This document shows positions 10,391-21,160 of a DNA stretch of 42,860 nt, piece by piece (position 1 is the stretch's first letter; every line of letters starts with the position of its first letter). A model generated the notes under the pieces. It had not been told where the DNA came from. It made no database searches and worked only from the letters and a program-made list of their open reading frames with translations. A program made the position numbers and the translations under genes. This DNA is from Branchiostoma floridae (lineage: Eukaryota; Chordata; Leptocardii; Amphioxiformes; Branchiostomatidae): contig NC_049995.1 of assembly GCF_000003815.2 (NCBI RefSeq), positions 16,769,441 to 16,812,300 of the forward strand. Direction: 5' to 3'.

Positions 10391-10890
10391 TAGTACACGA
10401 CAGTTGCCTGGTTTGTGTGCAAACACCATAGGATTTGTGCCTTTTTGTAATTCATGATTGTGTTTTTTATAAGATTCTGATGTTTTCAGAAAGTGCTTTC
10501 TGCGTTTTTCATAAAATTCATACGATTTTGACAAAATTTGTGCAATGACAAAGGCACCCCTAGTGTTATAATTTGCTAGTTTAAGTTTTGCGTAGTGGGT
10601 CTGAAAATCAAACAGTTACAACATACTTATTTAAACTTACTTATCCTCTTCGTCCCTGGTGAGACAACTTGATACATCCTTACAAATCTACTTAAGTACT
10701 GGTCGTGCTTCAAGTTCAAAGTTTGCTTTTGTTTGTAGAAATTGGCATAGCCAGGGCAGAGAGGAAGATTTGTACAATTTTGTTTTGGAGAAGTGTGTTA
10801 CTGTTACTGTTACTGTTACTCTAAAAATGACTAATTCTTGCCCTGGATGCCCCTCCTTGTCTCAAGCACGTTACATAATTAAAGCTGTGC
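10391..10890. other. Non-coding stretch, no feature seen
   Basis: Only a short (TTACTG)n run near 10798-10820. Confidence 0.55.
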
Positions 10891-10891
10891 C

Positions 10892-11007
10892 AAAAAGCAG
10901 TTACTCATTGACAAGCAACTGGATATGATTTTGGTAACAATTACACCTTCTTTAATACTCTTGACTATTTCTAAAATCATATCCAGTTGCTTGAGTAACT
11001 GCTTTTT
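10892..11007. repeat. Inverted repeat with ~36-bp arms
   Basis: Left arm AAAGCAGTTACTCATTG...CAACTGGATATGATTTT at 10892-10932, right arm its reverse complement at 10973-11007, about 40 bases apart. The left arm has a few extra bases (acaag). It could be a small fold-back element or a structured transcript. Confidence 0.75.
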
Positions 11008-12275
11008 CGCGTATCTTATTACCTGGATGTCTAATCCTTCATCGACATTACATAAGTAGTGTTTGCTGAAGCAGGTGGTCGCCTGTCACAACCAGGATGT
11101 TTGTTTTCCGTCTTACGTTTGCAGCAGGCTTTAGACTTTGATTTCTGCAGGTTCGGAAGGATTGGACATGTCTTAGGACCTGTGAAGAACCTTTAAAGGG
11201 TTTAATTAGAATGTTCTATGGAGGTCATTGTGGTTTGTTTGAGTCTGTCTGTCTTCTGTTTCATATTAATTTCTACTTTCTACTTGTCAAATTATTCACT
11301 TGTCTTGGCACTTTAAAAAAATATAAATCAATCAACAATCCAAAGCTTCTTAGCCGAAAGAAATGGCTAAAGTATGAGTATGAACAAAGAATCATAAAGC
11401 TAGAAAAAAAGACTTTGTGAATTGTAAAAGTAGTTGTTTGTACGTAAGGCCCACTCCAAGCTGATTTGTTGTATCTCGAAGTTGAAAAAAACTCTGTCAG
11501 TGAGCTGAAAAATCAACCTTTATTTGAGTCCGTCAGGGTAGGTCTATACTAGACCCTGACTATACCTTACAGATTGTTTAGAAAAGAACTGAAAGGCCCG
11601 GCTATTTAGACTCAGAATAACTACTTACATGTAGATGAAAGTTTTCCTTGCAACCCAGACACCGTCATCTTGACCTGTGGTTAAACTTTACTTAAGAAAT
11701 GTCTGAGACCCACCTTAGTGTGACCTTGTTTGTTCTTGCCAATACTATATAGCAATAGCTTTTTAAGTTGGTGGGAGTTGTCCTCTTCAGGTCAATGCTA
11801 GCACTAACAAGAGTTCGTAGACCTCAGGCCTGCATGAAATGTATTGGGTTTCTGTAGACCTATTGTGTATTTTTGCCTTTTTGTCTGTGGTACGTGGTTG
11901 GAAAAATGAGCTTTTTACTGTGTTGGTTGTGCACCATGCAAAAGTCTGACTCTGAAATTCCATTTTCTGAATTTGTAAGTTTGGACAGGGATGAACATTA
12001 CTTATTTTGGATTTCTTAAGTATGTAACCAACCACAGTACTTTGAAGTTGTTGAGACGCTACCTTTTTTTGTCTCAGATGGCCCATGCACATGTAGTTAC
12101 TCTGTCACATGATATACTAATATCTTCCTATTTCAATGTACTGACCTAATGCAGCTGCTAAGTCTCCTTGGTTTGTGTTCTTCCAATGATATTCATTAAA
12201 GATTTATTTCTGGGGTGTTATTCACTTGACATCGGAATGTTACTCGCATAATTTGACCAATGATACTTTTATCTG
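11008..12275. other. Non-coding stretch, no feature seen
   Basis: No exon or repeat with recognisable family features. Confidence 0.5.
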
Positions 12276-12345
12276 TAGTTCCATAGACATTAGACAACAT
12301 GAATAGTGGTAGCCCCCATGCAGCAGCAACAGTTAGTCCCCAGGG
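12276..12345 (+). other. Candidate short coding exon (start codon exon)
   Basis: After acceptor-like ttttatctgtag, the sequence AACATG opens a frame MNSGSPHAAATVSPQG, then meets donor-like GTATGATA. The codon content and flanks look exonic, and it could follow the exon ending at 8925. I do not recognise the protein and cannot place a next exon, so this is tentative. Confidence 0.25.
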
Positions 12346-13159
12346 TGGTATGATATTTTCATTCAATCCATCCAACCCAAACCTAAATCTCCTGTAGTAT
12401 CTAAGCCAAATTTAACAGCATAATTTACTATGAAAAATGTCCTTGTCAATCCCATTTATAGATGGCAAGCTGCTGGCAATGGAAGCTTTGAAAAGTTCAG
12501 AAGCTGTTGTAGTCAAAGCGAGCACCCAGCAAACATCCCCACAAACCAATGAGCAGTTGCTTAGAAGGGGAATTTCATCATATATTTGCCGCGACAAAAT
12601 GCAACAAACGATACTGAATTTAAAACAGAACAAAGCTAAGCCTCCACCACTTAACCCTGCCTGTACCATAGATTAAGCAGGCCCAAAAACCAAGCGAATA
12701 TGACTAGCCCAAAACAACAAATTACCTGTATACAGTATGGAAATGGCATTACCAAAGAAACAAAAAGAAACACAGGACAAATCATACACATACCTTTCTC
12801 TTATGCCCACACTCTATACAGTTCTCCTCCACATTAGAAAATTGCATCTTCTTCTGTTTAAGTTCAAGTTCAACCATGATTGCCAACAGGGTAAAGGAAC
12901 TTGTACCGGAACTTAAAACTCAGTACTATACAGCTCTAGAAACACCACAAAGAGTAATAAGCAAACTCCAATTATACCTGACCAACAGATATATAATCTG
13001 GCACACTCCCGTCATCTGGCAAACTGTCAGTGCCACTAAGTAACCTGATACATTGAAGGTGGCCCAGGCCAGATGATGGTTCTACACCCAACCATAATCT
13101 GTTTTTAAAACCAAGCAGATATTGGGAGGATGCCCCAACCACACTAAAACAGGGTCAAC
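12346..13159. other. Non-coding stretch with one unassigned 79-codon ORF
   Basis: An open frame at 12437-12676 (plus) has no domain I recognise and overlaps an antisense ORF of similar length. It may be part of an old element. Nothing else seen. Confidence 0.4.
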
Positions 13160-13790
13160 CTATACAGTATCAAGTTCAAGCACTAGGAGGCCCAAAATCA
13201 AACCTGACCACCAGGACACCACAAACAACTCACGTACCAAATGGCAACACAATGGCACCTTGCGTTCCGGAGATACAGCGCACGCCCCGTGCCCGCACAA
13301 AAGGTAACCTAAAATGTCAAGTTCAAGCACCAAGGGCGCCAAAATCAAAATTGAGCATTATTCAGCCACCGCCGACACATGTGCCAAATATCATCGCGCC
13401 AGCACCAGCCGTTCAGAAGATATAACTCCGGAAACACCCCTCCCGGACACAAAATTCGACCTGCCGGGTCAAGTTCAAACGCGACAAGGCCCAAAGTCAA
13501 TCCTAGGCAACAGGCAACAACCCCCCACCCATGCACCAAAAATCGTCGCAATCGCGCGTATCGTTCCGGACACACAGCGCCAAAAGTGCCCCAAAAACAC
13601 CAAAAATGCCACCTTCAATGTCAAGGTCAAGCGCCAGGAGGCCCAAAATCGCACCTGAGTGTCAGGCTACCACCCCCAACCCACGTACCAAAAATCGTCG
13701 TGCTCGCACCATCCGTTCACGAGATACAGCGCCCTACATCCCCGGCTACCGAAAAGTTTCCACCAGCATCAAAACCATACCTGCATACAT
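13160..13790. repeat. ~150-bp C-rich minisatellite, four degenerate units
   Basis: Units start near 13168, 13317, 13469 and 13621, each with TCAAGTTCAAGC-like, GGCCCAAAATC-like, ACCAAAAATCGTC-like and CCGTTC..GAGATACAGCGC-like blocks in the same order. This explains the overlapping long ORFs in several frames. Period is 149-152 bp. Strand asymmetry is strong (C-rich, G-poor on plus). Confidence 0.8.
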
Positions 13791-13824
13791 GCAGGTAACA
13801 AGGGTGGCCCTGGTGGTATGTGAT

Positions 13825-14262
13825 TTCAAGCTTCAGTTCACTTGTCCCAGAAGTAGGACGTATACATTAGGCTGAAAAGAGACCAGTGCTGGAAATACTT
13901 TTTTCAGCCTGGGCGACCTGAGTCTAAAGTCAGGTTGCGGCATCAACATTTCAGATTTCCCCACTTCTAAGTTATTACTCTTCCAATCAGCTACTTATTA
14001 ATTGTCTTTTCTTCCAGTTTCATGTAACTACTAATATATGTTTTATCCTATAACAGGGCTCGAAATACCACATGCATATGCAAGTAAGTTTCTTTTGGTG
14101 CAAGTTACCTTTTGCTCAACTTGCACTGGTGCAAGTTAACTGAAAAGTGTATTTCAAGCCCTGTATAAACTTGAAGAAATAAATACTTATGCACGTACTA
14201 CTACTGGTAGGTCCAACCTTCAATTCACTTGTCCCAGATGTAGGAGGTATACATTACACAGA
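13825..14262. repeat. Direct repeat pair flanking a MITE
   Basis: ttcacttgtcccagaagtag at ~13839 recurs as ttcacttgtcccagatgtag at ~14224, each followed by gtatacatta and gaaaagag. The second copy lies just after the MITE at 14054-14163. Confidence 0.6.
14054..14163. mobile_element. MITE with CAGGGCTCGAAATA termini, copy 2 (short form)
   Basis: 110 bp from CAGGGCTCGAAATACCAC to GTATTTCAAGCCCTG, with the perfect 5-bp target duplication TATAA on both sides (14049-14053, 14164-14168). Internal motifs are GCAAGT rather than the GCAGGT of the longer copies. Confidence 0.88.
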
Positions 14263-14263
14263 A

Positions 14264-15045
14264 AAGAGGACTAGTGGTGTTTTGAGTGTTTCATTTTCCA
14301 GTGATTGAGGTCAAAGAATGCATATAGTGTGCAACTTGTTGATACTGTACCTTCTAAAAATGTCCTTTGTTTATTTCTTCCAATGTAGGCAAAACATTTA
14401 GTCAAATTAGCTCTCACTCTTGCTGAAAAGAGAAGGAAAAGAATCATTGCGTGTGTGACCAGTATTCTGGTAAAAATATGTATATTATTAGGTAATACAA
14501 TCATGCTTAAACTTAAGTTAAACTTTAAAGAAGAAAAATTCTTTGCATCATCATGTTTCGATTCTATACAGTTTGCTGTTTTAAGTTGATATTTTTTGCC
14601 AAAGACAAAAGGGGACAAAAGCTGCAGCCTTAACTTTTGCTTAGCAAAGACTACTCCCCATTGACCCTGAACATGTTTACACGTGTAGTGCCTACGTCAT
14701 GTTGTGTGTAATTTATTGTACACTAGACATGTCAAACACCTTGCCTGTTCCTGTATAAAGTTACCCTTACAGAAATCCTAGAAAGTAAATTGATCCCAAC
14801 TAGTCATGTATATCCTGTACATACTACAGTTCAAGAGACCTGATCTCCATTATTTAATCCTTGTCGCAAATGTTTTATTAAGCGGAGAGCTCACAAAGTC
14901 ATTGGTTGCCATAGCGATGTATGGACGTTAATGTTTAATGGTTTGTTTGTCCTTTTGGCGGAGTCGTAGAAACAGAGAGATCCTGTTGTAGGTGTACTTG
15001 TGTATCCTGGTTCGTAAATGGGGGAGCAAAAGTCAACAAGATAAG
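14264..15045. other. Non-coding stretch, no feature seen
   Basis: No exon recognised. An RFX-like half site (GTTGCCATAGCGAT) is present near 14906. Confidence 0.5.
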
Positions 15046-15498
15046 TCCTGAGGGGGTGTACATGTGATCATAGATTCATCATACATGGTGTGTGAGCTGG
15101 CAAGGACAAGTGGTGTAGTATAAGTACTGTAGTACTAAGGGACAGGTAGTTGATTAGCAATAGTTCAGTAATGTATAGTACGGTGTAGTTTTAACTTTAA
15201 ATTAGGGGGGGTGTACATGTGATCATACAAGGTGTGTGAGCTGGCAAGGAGAAGTGGTGTAGTATATTAAGTACTGTAGTACTAAGGGACAGGTAGTTGA
15301 TTAGCAATAGTTCAGTAATGTATAGTACGGTTGTAGTTTTAACTTTAAATTAGGGGTTGTGTACATGTGATCATACAAGGTGTGTGAGCTGGCAAGGAGA
15401 AGTGGTGTAGTATAAGACTTAGTACTGTAGTACTACCCCAATAAGGAACAGGTGGTTGATTTTTTAATAGCAATAGTTCAGTAATGTATAATACGGTA
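15046..15498. repeat. ~150-bp minisatellite, three units
   Basis: Units begin with gtgtacatgtgatcat near 15056, 15209 and 15359. They contain gtgtgagctggcaaggagaa, gtactgtagtacta and tagcaatagttcagtaatgt. The third unit is interrupted by the element at 15499 and resumes at 16975 (gttgtagttttaac). Confidence 0.88.
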
Positions 15499-16972
15499 CT
15501 CTCATGTCCCTAATAAACATACCTTCCGGAATAAACATACCCCCCGGACAAATCTTCAAAGTCTAATAAACATACCCCCCGGAATAAACATACCCCCCGG
15601 AAAATGACCAAATTGACATGTAGACTGTGTCCATGCTACTTCTGTTCAAGGGAAAGAAGATAATAAGCAGGTAGGTTATTTTCATTTACTTATACCTGAT
15701 CACCAAATCAGTTAAATATAGCTGTATGAATAATGAATATTGAATAACTATAGATATCTTGTTCAAATTATAATATTTTCTTCATTTTCTAATGAAAGGT
15801 ATACATACTCCTAACCGGGGGCCAACAGTGCTTTCAAATTCAACAAGTGAAAATTTACATGATACATGAATTTTCTACTCAGAAATTGAAGCAAGTAATC
15901 AATAAATATTTTTTGTACATTACTTAAAATTACTGGCATATCAATAAAATCATTATAAATATAGCTCCAAGTACTCAACCATATATGTTTTAGACATTAC
16001 CACCAATTAAAACACACATCAACACTCCCAAAATGGACACAAACTGTTCACAAAGTTTTTGTGAGAGCTCGTCTGTGAAGTAGCCCAGCATTCAGGCCCA
16101 AATACTAAATATGTTACAGATTATATTTTGACACTAGAAAACCGCTAAAATTAGAATATTTTATGATTATATCTAAAATTCAACACTCTGAAAATATATA
16201 TGACATTTTGAGCCCATCATTACACCGAAATAAAATCATTTTCACCCGTTTACGGCCTCATTTTAGTGATTCGAATCTGCCTCCCAACTGGGTGCTAGCT
16301 TTACTGTCAGTGCATGTTATTCCTGGCAGCCATGTTGGATCAGTTTCGGTCAACAACAACAAATTTTCTTCAAGTTTAAACCTGTTTTTACTGACGGATT
16401 TCTGCTGTTTTGGGAGAATTTGCGGCCCCAAAACTCACATTACAAGGGAAAGAAGGTTCTAATTGTTGTTTTTTATGTGAAGGAATTATTCGTCCGCCCC
16501 GTTGTCGCTGCCGATAGCGCATGGAACCACATGGTCGGAAATATACTGTACATGCTAAAATTATGTGATCAGTGTGTTCATTTACGATGTAAATAGAGAC
16601 TGTAAAAGTTGTTTATATACAAAATTGTGCTTCAAAACGTCAGTGTGGCGGCTTATTTTCCCAATAATAACATTTACTTTGTACATTCATAGCGAAATCG
16701 ACCGATATTTTACATAATCGCTAGGATGTTTGGGTCACAGTGGAGGGGAAATCCGAGCCGCTTCGGCCAAAAATAGTGTCAATTTTGAGCAAAAATACCG
16801 CGGACATATGGACAGAAAACCCCAAACTTTTTATTATGCGGTTGTCCCTGGTTAGCAAAGCCCCAATTTTCAAAAAAAATAATAAACGTACCGTCCCAAA
16901 TAAGAACGTACCGGGTGGAATTTTCCTGGGAAAAAAATAAACGTCCCGGTACGTTTATTAGGGACATGAGAG
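15499..16972. mobile_element. 1.47-kb non-autonomous TIR element
   Basis: Left end CTCTCATGTCCCTAATAAAC; right end is its exact reverse complement; TA dinucleotide on each side (15497-15498, 16973-16974). Sub-terminal repeats of AATAAACATACC(CCC)CGGA at the left, and AATAAACGTACCG-like sequence at the right. No transposase; the 99-codon ORF at 16163-16462 has no recognised domain. A TA target duplication would fit Tc1/mariner-type transposition, which is inference. Confidence 0.85.
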
Positions 16973-17642
16973 TAACGTTGTAGTTTTAACTTTTTTTAAA
17001 ATTGGCTGTGTTGTATTATCGTAGTTTATGTTTTAATTTTGGACCCTCGTGTTACAGTACAAAAAAAGATGGATACATGTACATTGTACACATATATGAT
17101 TAAATACAATGGAAATTTAGTAAAACTGTAAGGGATGTCGCTGGCAATAGTTCAGTAACATTATATTTACTTTAGTACTTTATGGTTATAATACATTGTA
17201 GTTTTAAGAACAAATTCATGTTTTAATTCCAGACCCTTGTGTTAACAGTTTACCAAAGGTAGGTACACGTAGAAGTAATAGTAATACAATACGTACAGGA
17301 TATATGTGTTGTTGTATATACATGCCTTTCAGATTATGCAGCTATGTTAAGCAACAGTTGTTCATAACTCAGCCATTCATATGTTTGTGGCTTTTTACGG
17401 CAACATTGGATACGTTTTTAAAATCATGCAAAATTTCTTGTTGAATTATAATATTCATTGGAAATCTAGATCATTGGAAGTCCAATCCAATAAAACATGT
17501 CAAAAAGGATTTTTCGCCACTGCAATATAGGGCCAACATAACTATTTCAATACATTATAAAGAACTCAGTTTGGACTCTTGAGATTTTTACTCTTCAAGA
17601 CCCTTAACTTACAGTCAAGGGGCAGTAACTTCTGTAAGCATA
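16973..17642. other. Continuation of the 15-kb minisatellite and AT-rich spacer
   Basis: Diverged pieces of the interrupted unit appear at 16975-17060 and 17130-17250 (caatagttcagtaac, gtagttttaa, tgttttaatt..gaccct). No coding sequence. Confidence 0.6.
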
Positions 17643-17654
17643 CCTGTGTGAAAA

Positions 17655-18150
17655 TTTGCCCGTCCCGGACTAGTCCGGACCGGCATGAACCGTCAGTTCG
17701 AACCATGCAATAGTCCGGGGGTCGGACGGGTCGGTCGGACGGGACGGACGCTCGACAGTTCGCAGAACGGTTCGGACGGCCATAAAGGGTCCAGATTGGC
17801 CGCTTGGACTAGCCCGGACTACGTCCCGGACTGGTCCCGGACGGCATCGTTCGAACGCTTTCGGGCGGCGGCCTGGAGCGGGCCGTTCGAACGGTTCGAG
17901 CCGGTACGGCTCCGCCCGGGCCGGACGGCCGAACGGGCGGTTCCCATAGCAACAAAGCGATCCGAACCGTCTGGGGGCGTGCAGAGCACCGCGGGGCGCC
18001 GGTTCGGACGTCTGCGGACGTCTGCGAACGTCTGCGAACCACCAATTTACATGGCAACTGTACCTCCCAAACACCCGTGGAATGCGTAAAATCGTGCTGT
18101 TGTGAGGTGGAAATCGCTGCCCAAACAGTTCGGACGGTCTGAACCGCCCG
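17655..18150. repeat. CpG-rich palindrome-dense block (left)
   Basis: Dozens of overlapping CGGAC, GTCCG, GAACGGTTCG and CGAACGTCTG motifs. ORFs on both strands across it are a product of composition. It resembles sub-terminal transposase-binding repeats and not a coding exon. Confidence 0.7.
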
Positions 18151-18393
18151 AATGCCGTCACAAAATAGAAAGAATTTGAATGCAATTCATCCCTCTGCCG
18201 CCAGCGCTCCTATAGACAAAGTATTAATGACGGCTTGAAGTTACAGAATGACACCAGCCGCAAGACAATCAATGTAAATCACATGTGCCCTCACTTTGAC
18301 GTTATGTGCGTGCGGAGTCCCAGGAAACCTTTGATTGCCCGCACAAACCATGTACAAAGCGTAAGTAATGGATTTCTGATGTCTTTCCGACTG

Positions 18394-18493
18394 NNNNNNN
18401 NNNNNNNNNNNNNNNNNNNNNNNNNNNNNNNNNNNNNNNNNNNNNNNNNNNNNNNNNNNNNNNNNNNNNNNNNNNNNNNNNNNNNNNNNNNNN
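18394..18493. other. Assembly gap (100 N)
   Basis: Run of N; contig join of unknown true length. Confidence 1.
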
Positions 18494-20157
18494 ACATCAT
18501 TGAATGCCCTAATATATTCATGCCAACGCTAGGCACGTTACGCACCCAGCGGCGGCGAGGGTTCAGTGACCCCATCTCAAACGTAAACAAGAAGACGATC
18601 CTATGAAGAAGCCAAACATTTTGTTGGTGTGTGTTGAACTTTATTGTATTTTATTGAAAGAAAGTTGTATCTAAATATTGAATTGTAATATATATGTTAA
18701 TCTAGTGCCACAAAATATTATTCTACGTGTCTAAAATAAGACTAGTTTTGATATAGGTGCTGGCCCCCATACGTGAATTGAACTCTCCCACACTTGATTG
18801 AAGCCTCCCGGTCCTTTGGGACAGCCGCCCGACAAGTGCGCACATGTCTATAACTCGTTGTTTGTTGTTTATTTTACGTTCCATGTGTTAATTTTTGGCA
18901 CAGTTTGCACATCCATTGACAGGAATACCACTAAGAATGATGTCGTCATTATACCCATTTCCTTTGTGTTTCTTGCCTTTTTTCACGAGCAAGTTATTCA
19001 AAGACGGGAAAATACGATCCAGATATCAATTTGCGAGCCAGTGGCTAGGCCACACCCACACAGCGCGAAACTTTAGGTATAGAGGCGTGCCGCTGTCCAT
19101 CATCGCGTGGCGACCGACAAAATAATTAGCAACCATATATCCGCTAGCTGGGTGTCATGCTGTCCGTATTATCAAACGTCTGCACAATTATTATTGGAAT
19201 CTTTCGGCAGTAAATTTACTTTGCGCACTTGTAAGCGACTTTTGACAAGACTGGCCGGTGTTCCCGTAAAGCTTTCCTTCTGTCCTAATCCCAGCAAAAC
19301 TGGTCTCCGGGGACAGCCGCCTACCAGACCGATTCGTAGGGCAGGAATCAAAATGTCACACTACAACGGGTCTCCAATTTCTGGAAGGGTGGCAAAATCA
19401 CCAATTGCAACGTCCGGCCGCACCTTTGAGCTTAGGCCGTAAGTCTACAATCTACTTAAATTATTCAGCAAAGCAAATAGGATGTAAAATCTGCTTGTCT
19501 CTAGTGTATAGTTATTGTGCATGTGATTTCATTAACTTTGGTAAAATCAACGATATTCAGAAGGCTTCAGAAGTACCACGAGTGATATCATACAATGTTG
19601 ATTGAATGAGTAGAGATTAAAAGACGTCACCCTAGAGGATTATTGTTAACCTACGCCGTAGACGTTTCAACTTTCACATCGCTTGATAGATTTTTATGCC
19701 CGTCAAAGGCACATGTGTGAATAGCAGGCGAAATCTTTACTTGCGGCACAAGTAAATAAACGCTTTTTGAAAAGTTGGTAAGGAGGAACAATATTAAACG
19801 GGGAGGATTATTGTCGAGGAAATTCCGCTCGTGAGGACATGGATATAACGTCCTTGGGAGGAAGTTACTAGTATGCCGTGGTGAGGAGAAGTAATTCTAT
19901 GGTCGTTGATATTAATATTTTTCAGTTGTAGTTGTACTCTACTCTCTCTACTCTATATGAAGCATGGACATGGACACCTGACGTGCTAATTCAGATTACG
20001 CTTAGTCTACAGTTTAGTCTTTGTTCTGTGCGTTTAGTCGTTACACAGCATTGGGCATGTACACAACCAAGATACACTTACTGAAGTACAGAGAAGAAAA
20101 CAAATTCGCTGGAATTTCACAGGTTTTATCCCCAGGGGCAGGCAGGCGAGTTTCTAA
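18494..20157. other. Interior of candidate large element, no gene seen
   Basis: Moderately CpG-containing sequence with no recognisable exon, RNA gene or transposase motif. Confidence 0.4.
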
Positions 20158-20255
20158 AGTTTGACTCCCTGCTGACAATAATCCCGATAGCCCGTCCGAA
20201 CGGTTCAAACGGTTCGGGATTTACTGTGGCGTGTCCAGAGATCCGCCTGGCTCCG
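20158..20255. repeat. Direct repeat of the sequence right of the second gap, copy 1
   Basis: ccctgctgacaataatc, gtccgaacggttcaaacggt and gagatccgcctg recur at 21065-21160 with substitutions, about 905 bases further on. The CpG palindrome motif of the outer ends is present here too. Confidence 0.75.
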
Positions 20256-20953
20256 ACATGTCCGACCCGTGAGAACGTTGCCCCCAACCAGGGAGGTTTT
20301 ATCAAACCCGGGACATTGAGGAAACAACTTCGTTACCTTCGTCATGGATTTAAAATTACCTCCGATCAGTGGTGTATGCGGAAATTGTAAGACGATCATA
20401 ATCACATCATTATCTTCGCCGAGAAGGTTATATTTATGATATAATTTGCAACGGTACGTGGAAACATGACTTCCTCTTTGCTGCAACAAGTGAATATTAC
20501 GTCTGATCATACCACTGTGTTTCCACGAAAATGGGCGCTGAAACAACATTGTGCATAATACAGCCCACAGGAGTCCCAGTAAGTGCGGAAAAAATACATG
20601 CCTTCAGTTAGCCAGGATTTTGACTGTGCTGTTGATAATTTCACATCTAACACACTTGGTAACACAGCTAAACGATGTAAAACAGTTTCTTACCAGTTCA
20701 GTCTTGAACAAGAAGGGATGTTTGTATTCCAGTCCGTTCGTATTCCACGGAAGTTTCGGCAGTCGGTTGGAACAGCACCAGAACATAATTCCACACAAAT
20801 TGTTTGTGTTGCTAGTCCTTTTCCATCTCTCCATGGCAGTTTGATGCATCCTGACCCGAAGACGACACGTACAAACCCCTCACGCGACACCTCTTCCACT
20901 TATCCATGATAGTCAGTACATTTAGCCTTAGTATAAGACTAAAAAGCGGAAAT

Positions 20954-21064
20954 NNNNNNNNNNNNNNNNNNNNNNNNNNNNNNNNNNNNNNNNNNNNNNN
21001 NNNNNNNNNNNNNNNNNNNNNNNNNNNNNNNNNNNNNNNNNNNNNNNNNNNNNNNNNNNNNNNN
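20954..21064. other. Assembly gap (111 N)
   Basis: Run of N. Confidence 1.
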
Positions 21065-21160
21065 GCTTGACACCCTGCTGACAATAATCGTGATAACCGG
21101 TCCGAACGTTCAGAACGGTTCGGGAGGCACTGTTGCGTGTCCTGAGATCCGCCTGTCCCT
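21065..21160. repeat. Direct repeat, copy 2
   Basis: Partner of 20158-20255; it begins directly at the gap edge. Confidence 0.75.

Noticed and set aside
13314-13875. Overlapping 114-139-codon plus-strand ORFs
   Set aside because: They are different frames of the degenerate 150-bp minisatellite and have no recognisable domain.
17670-18185. 171-codon minus-strand ORF and overlapping plus-strand ORF of 134 codons
   Set aside because: Both come from the same CpG-rich palindromic motif block; the proteins are Pro/Arg-rich composition with no domain.
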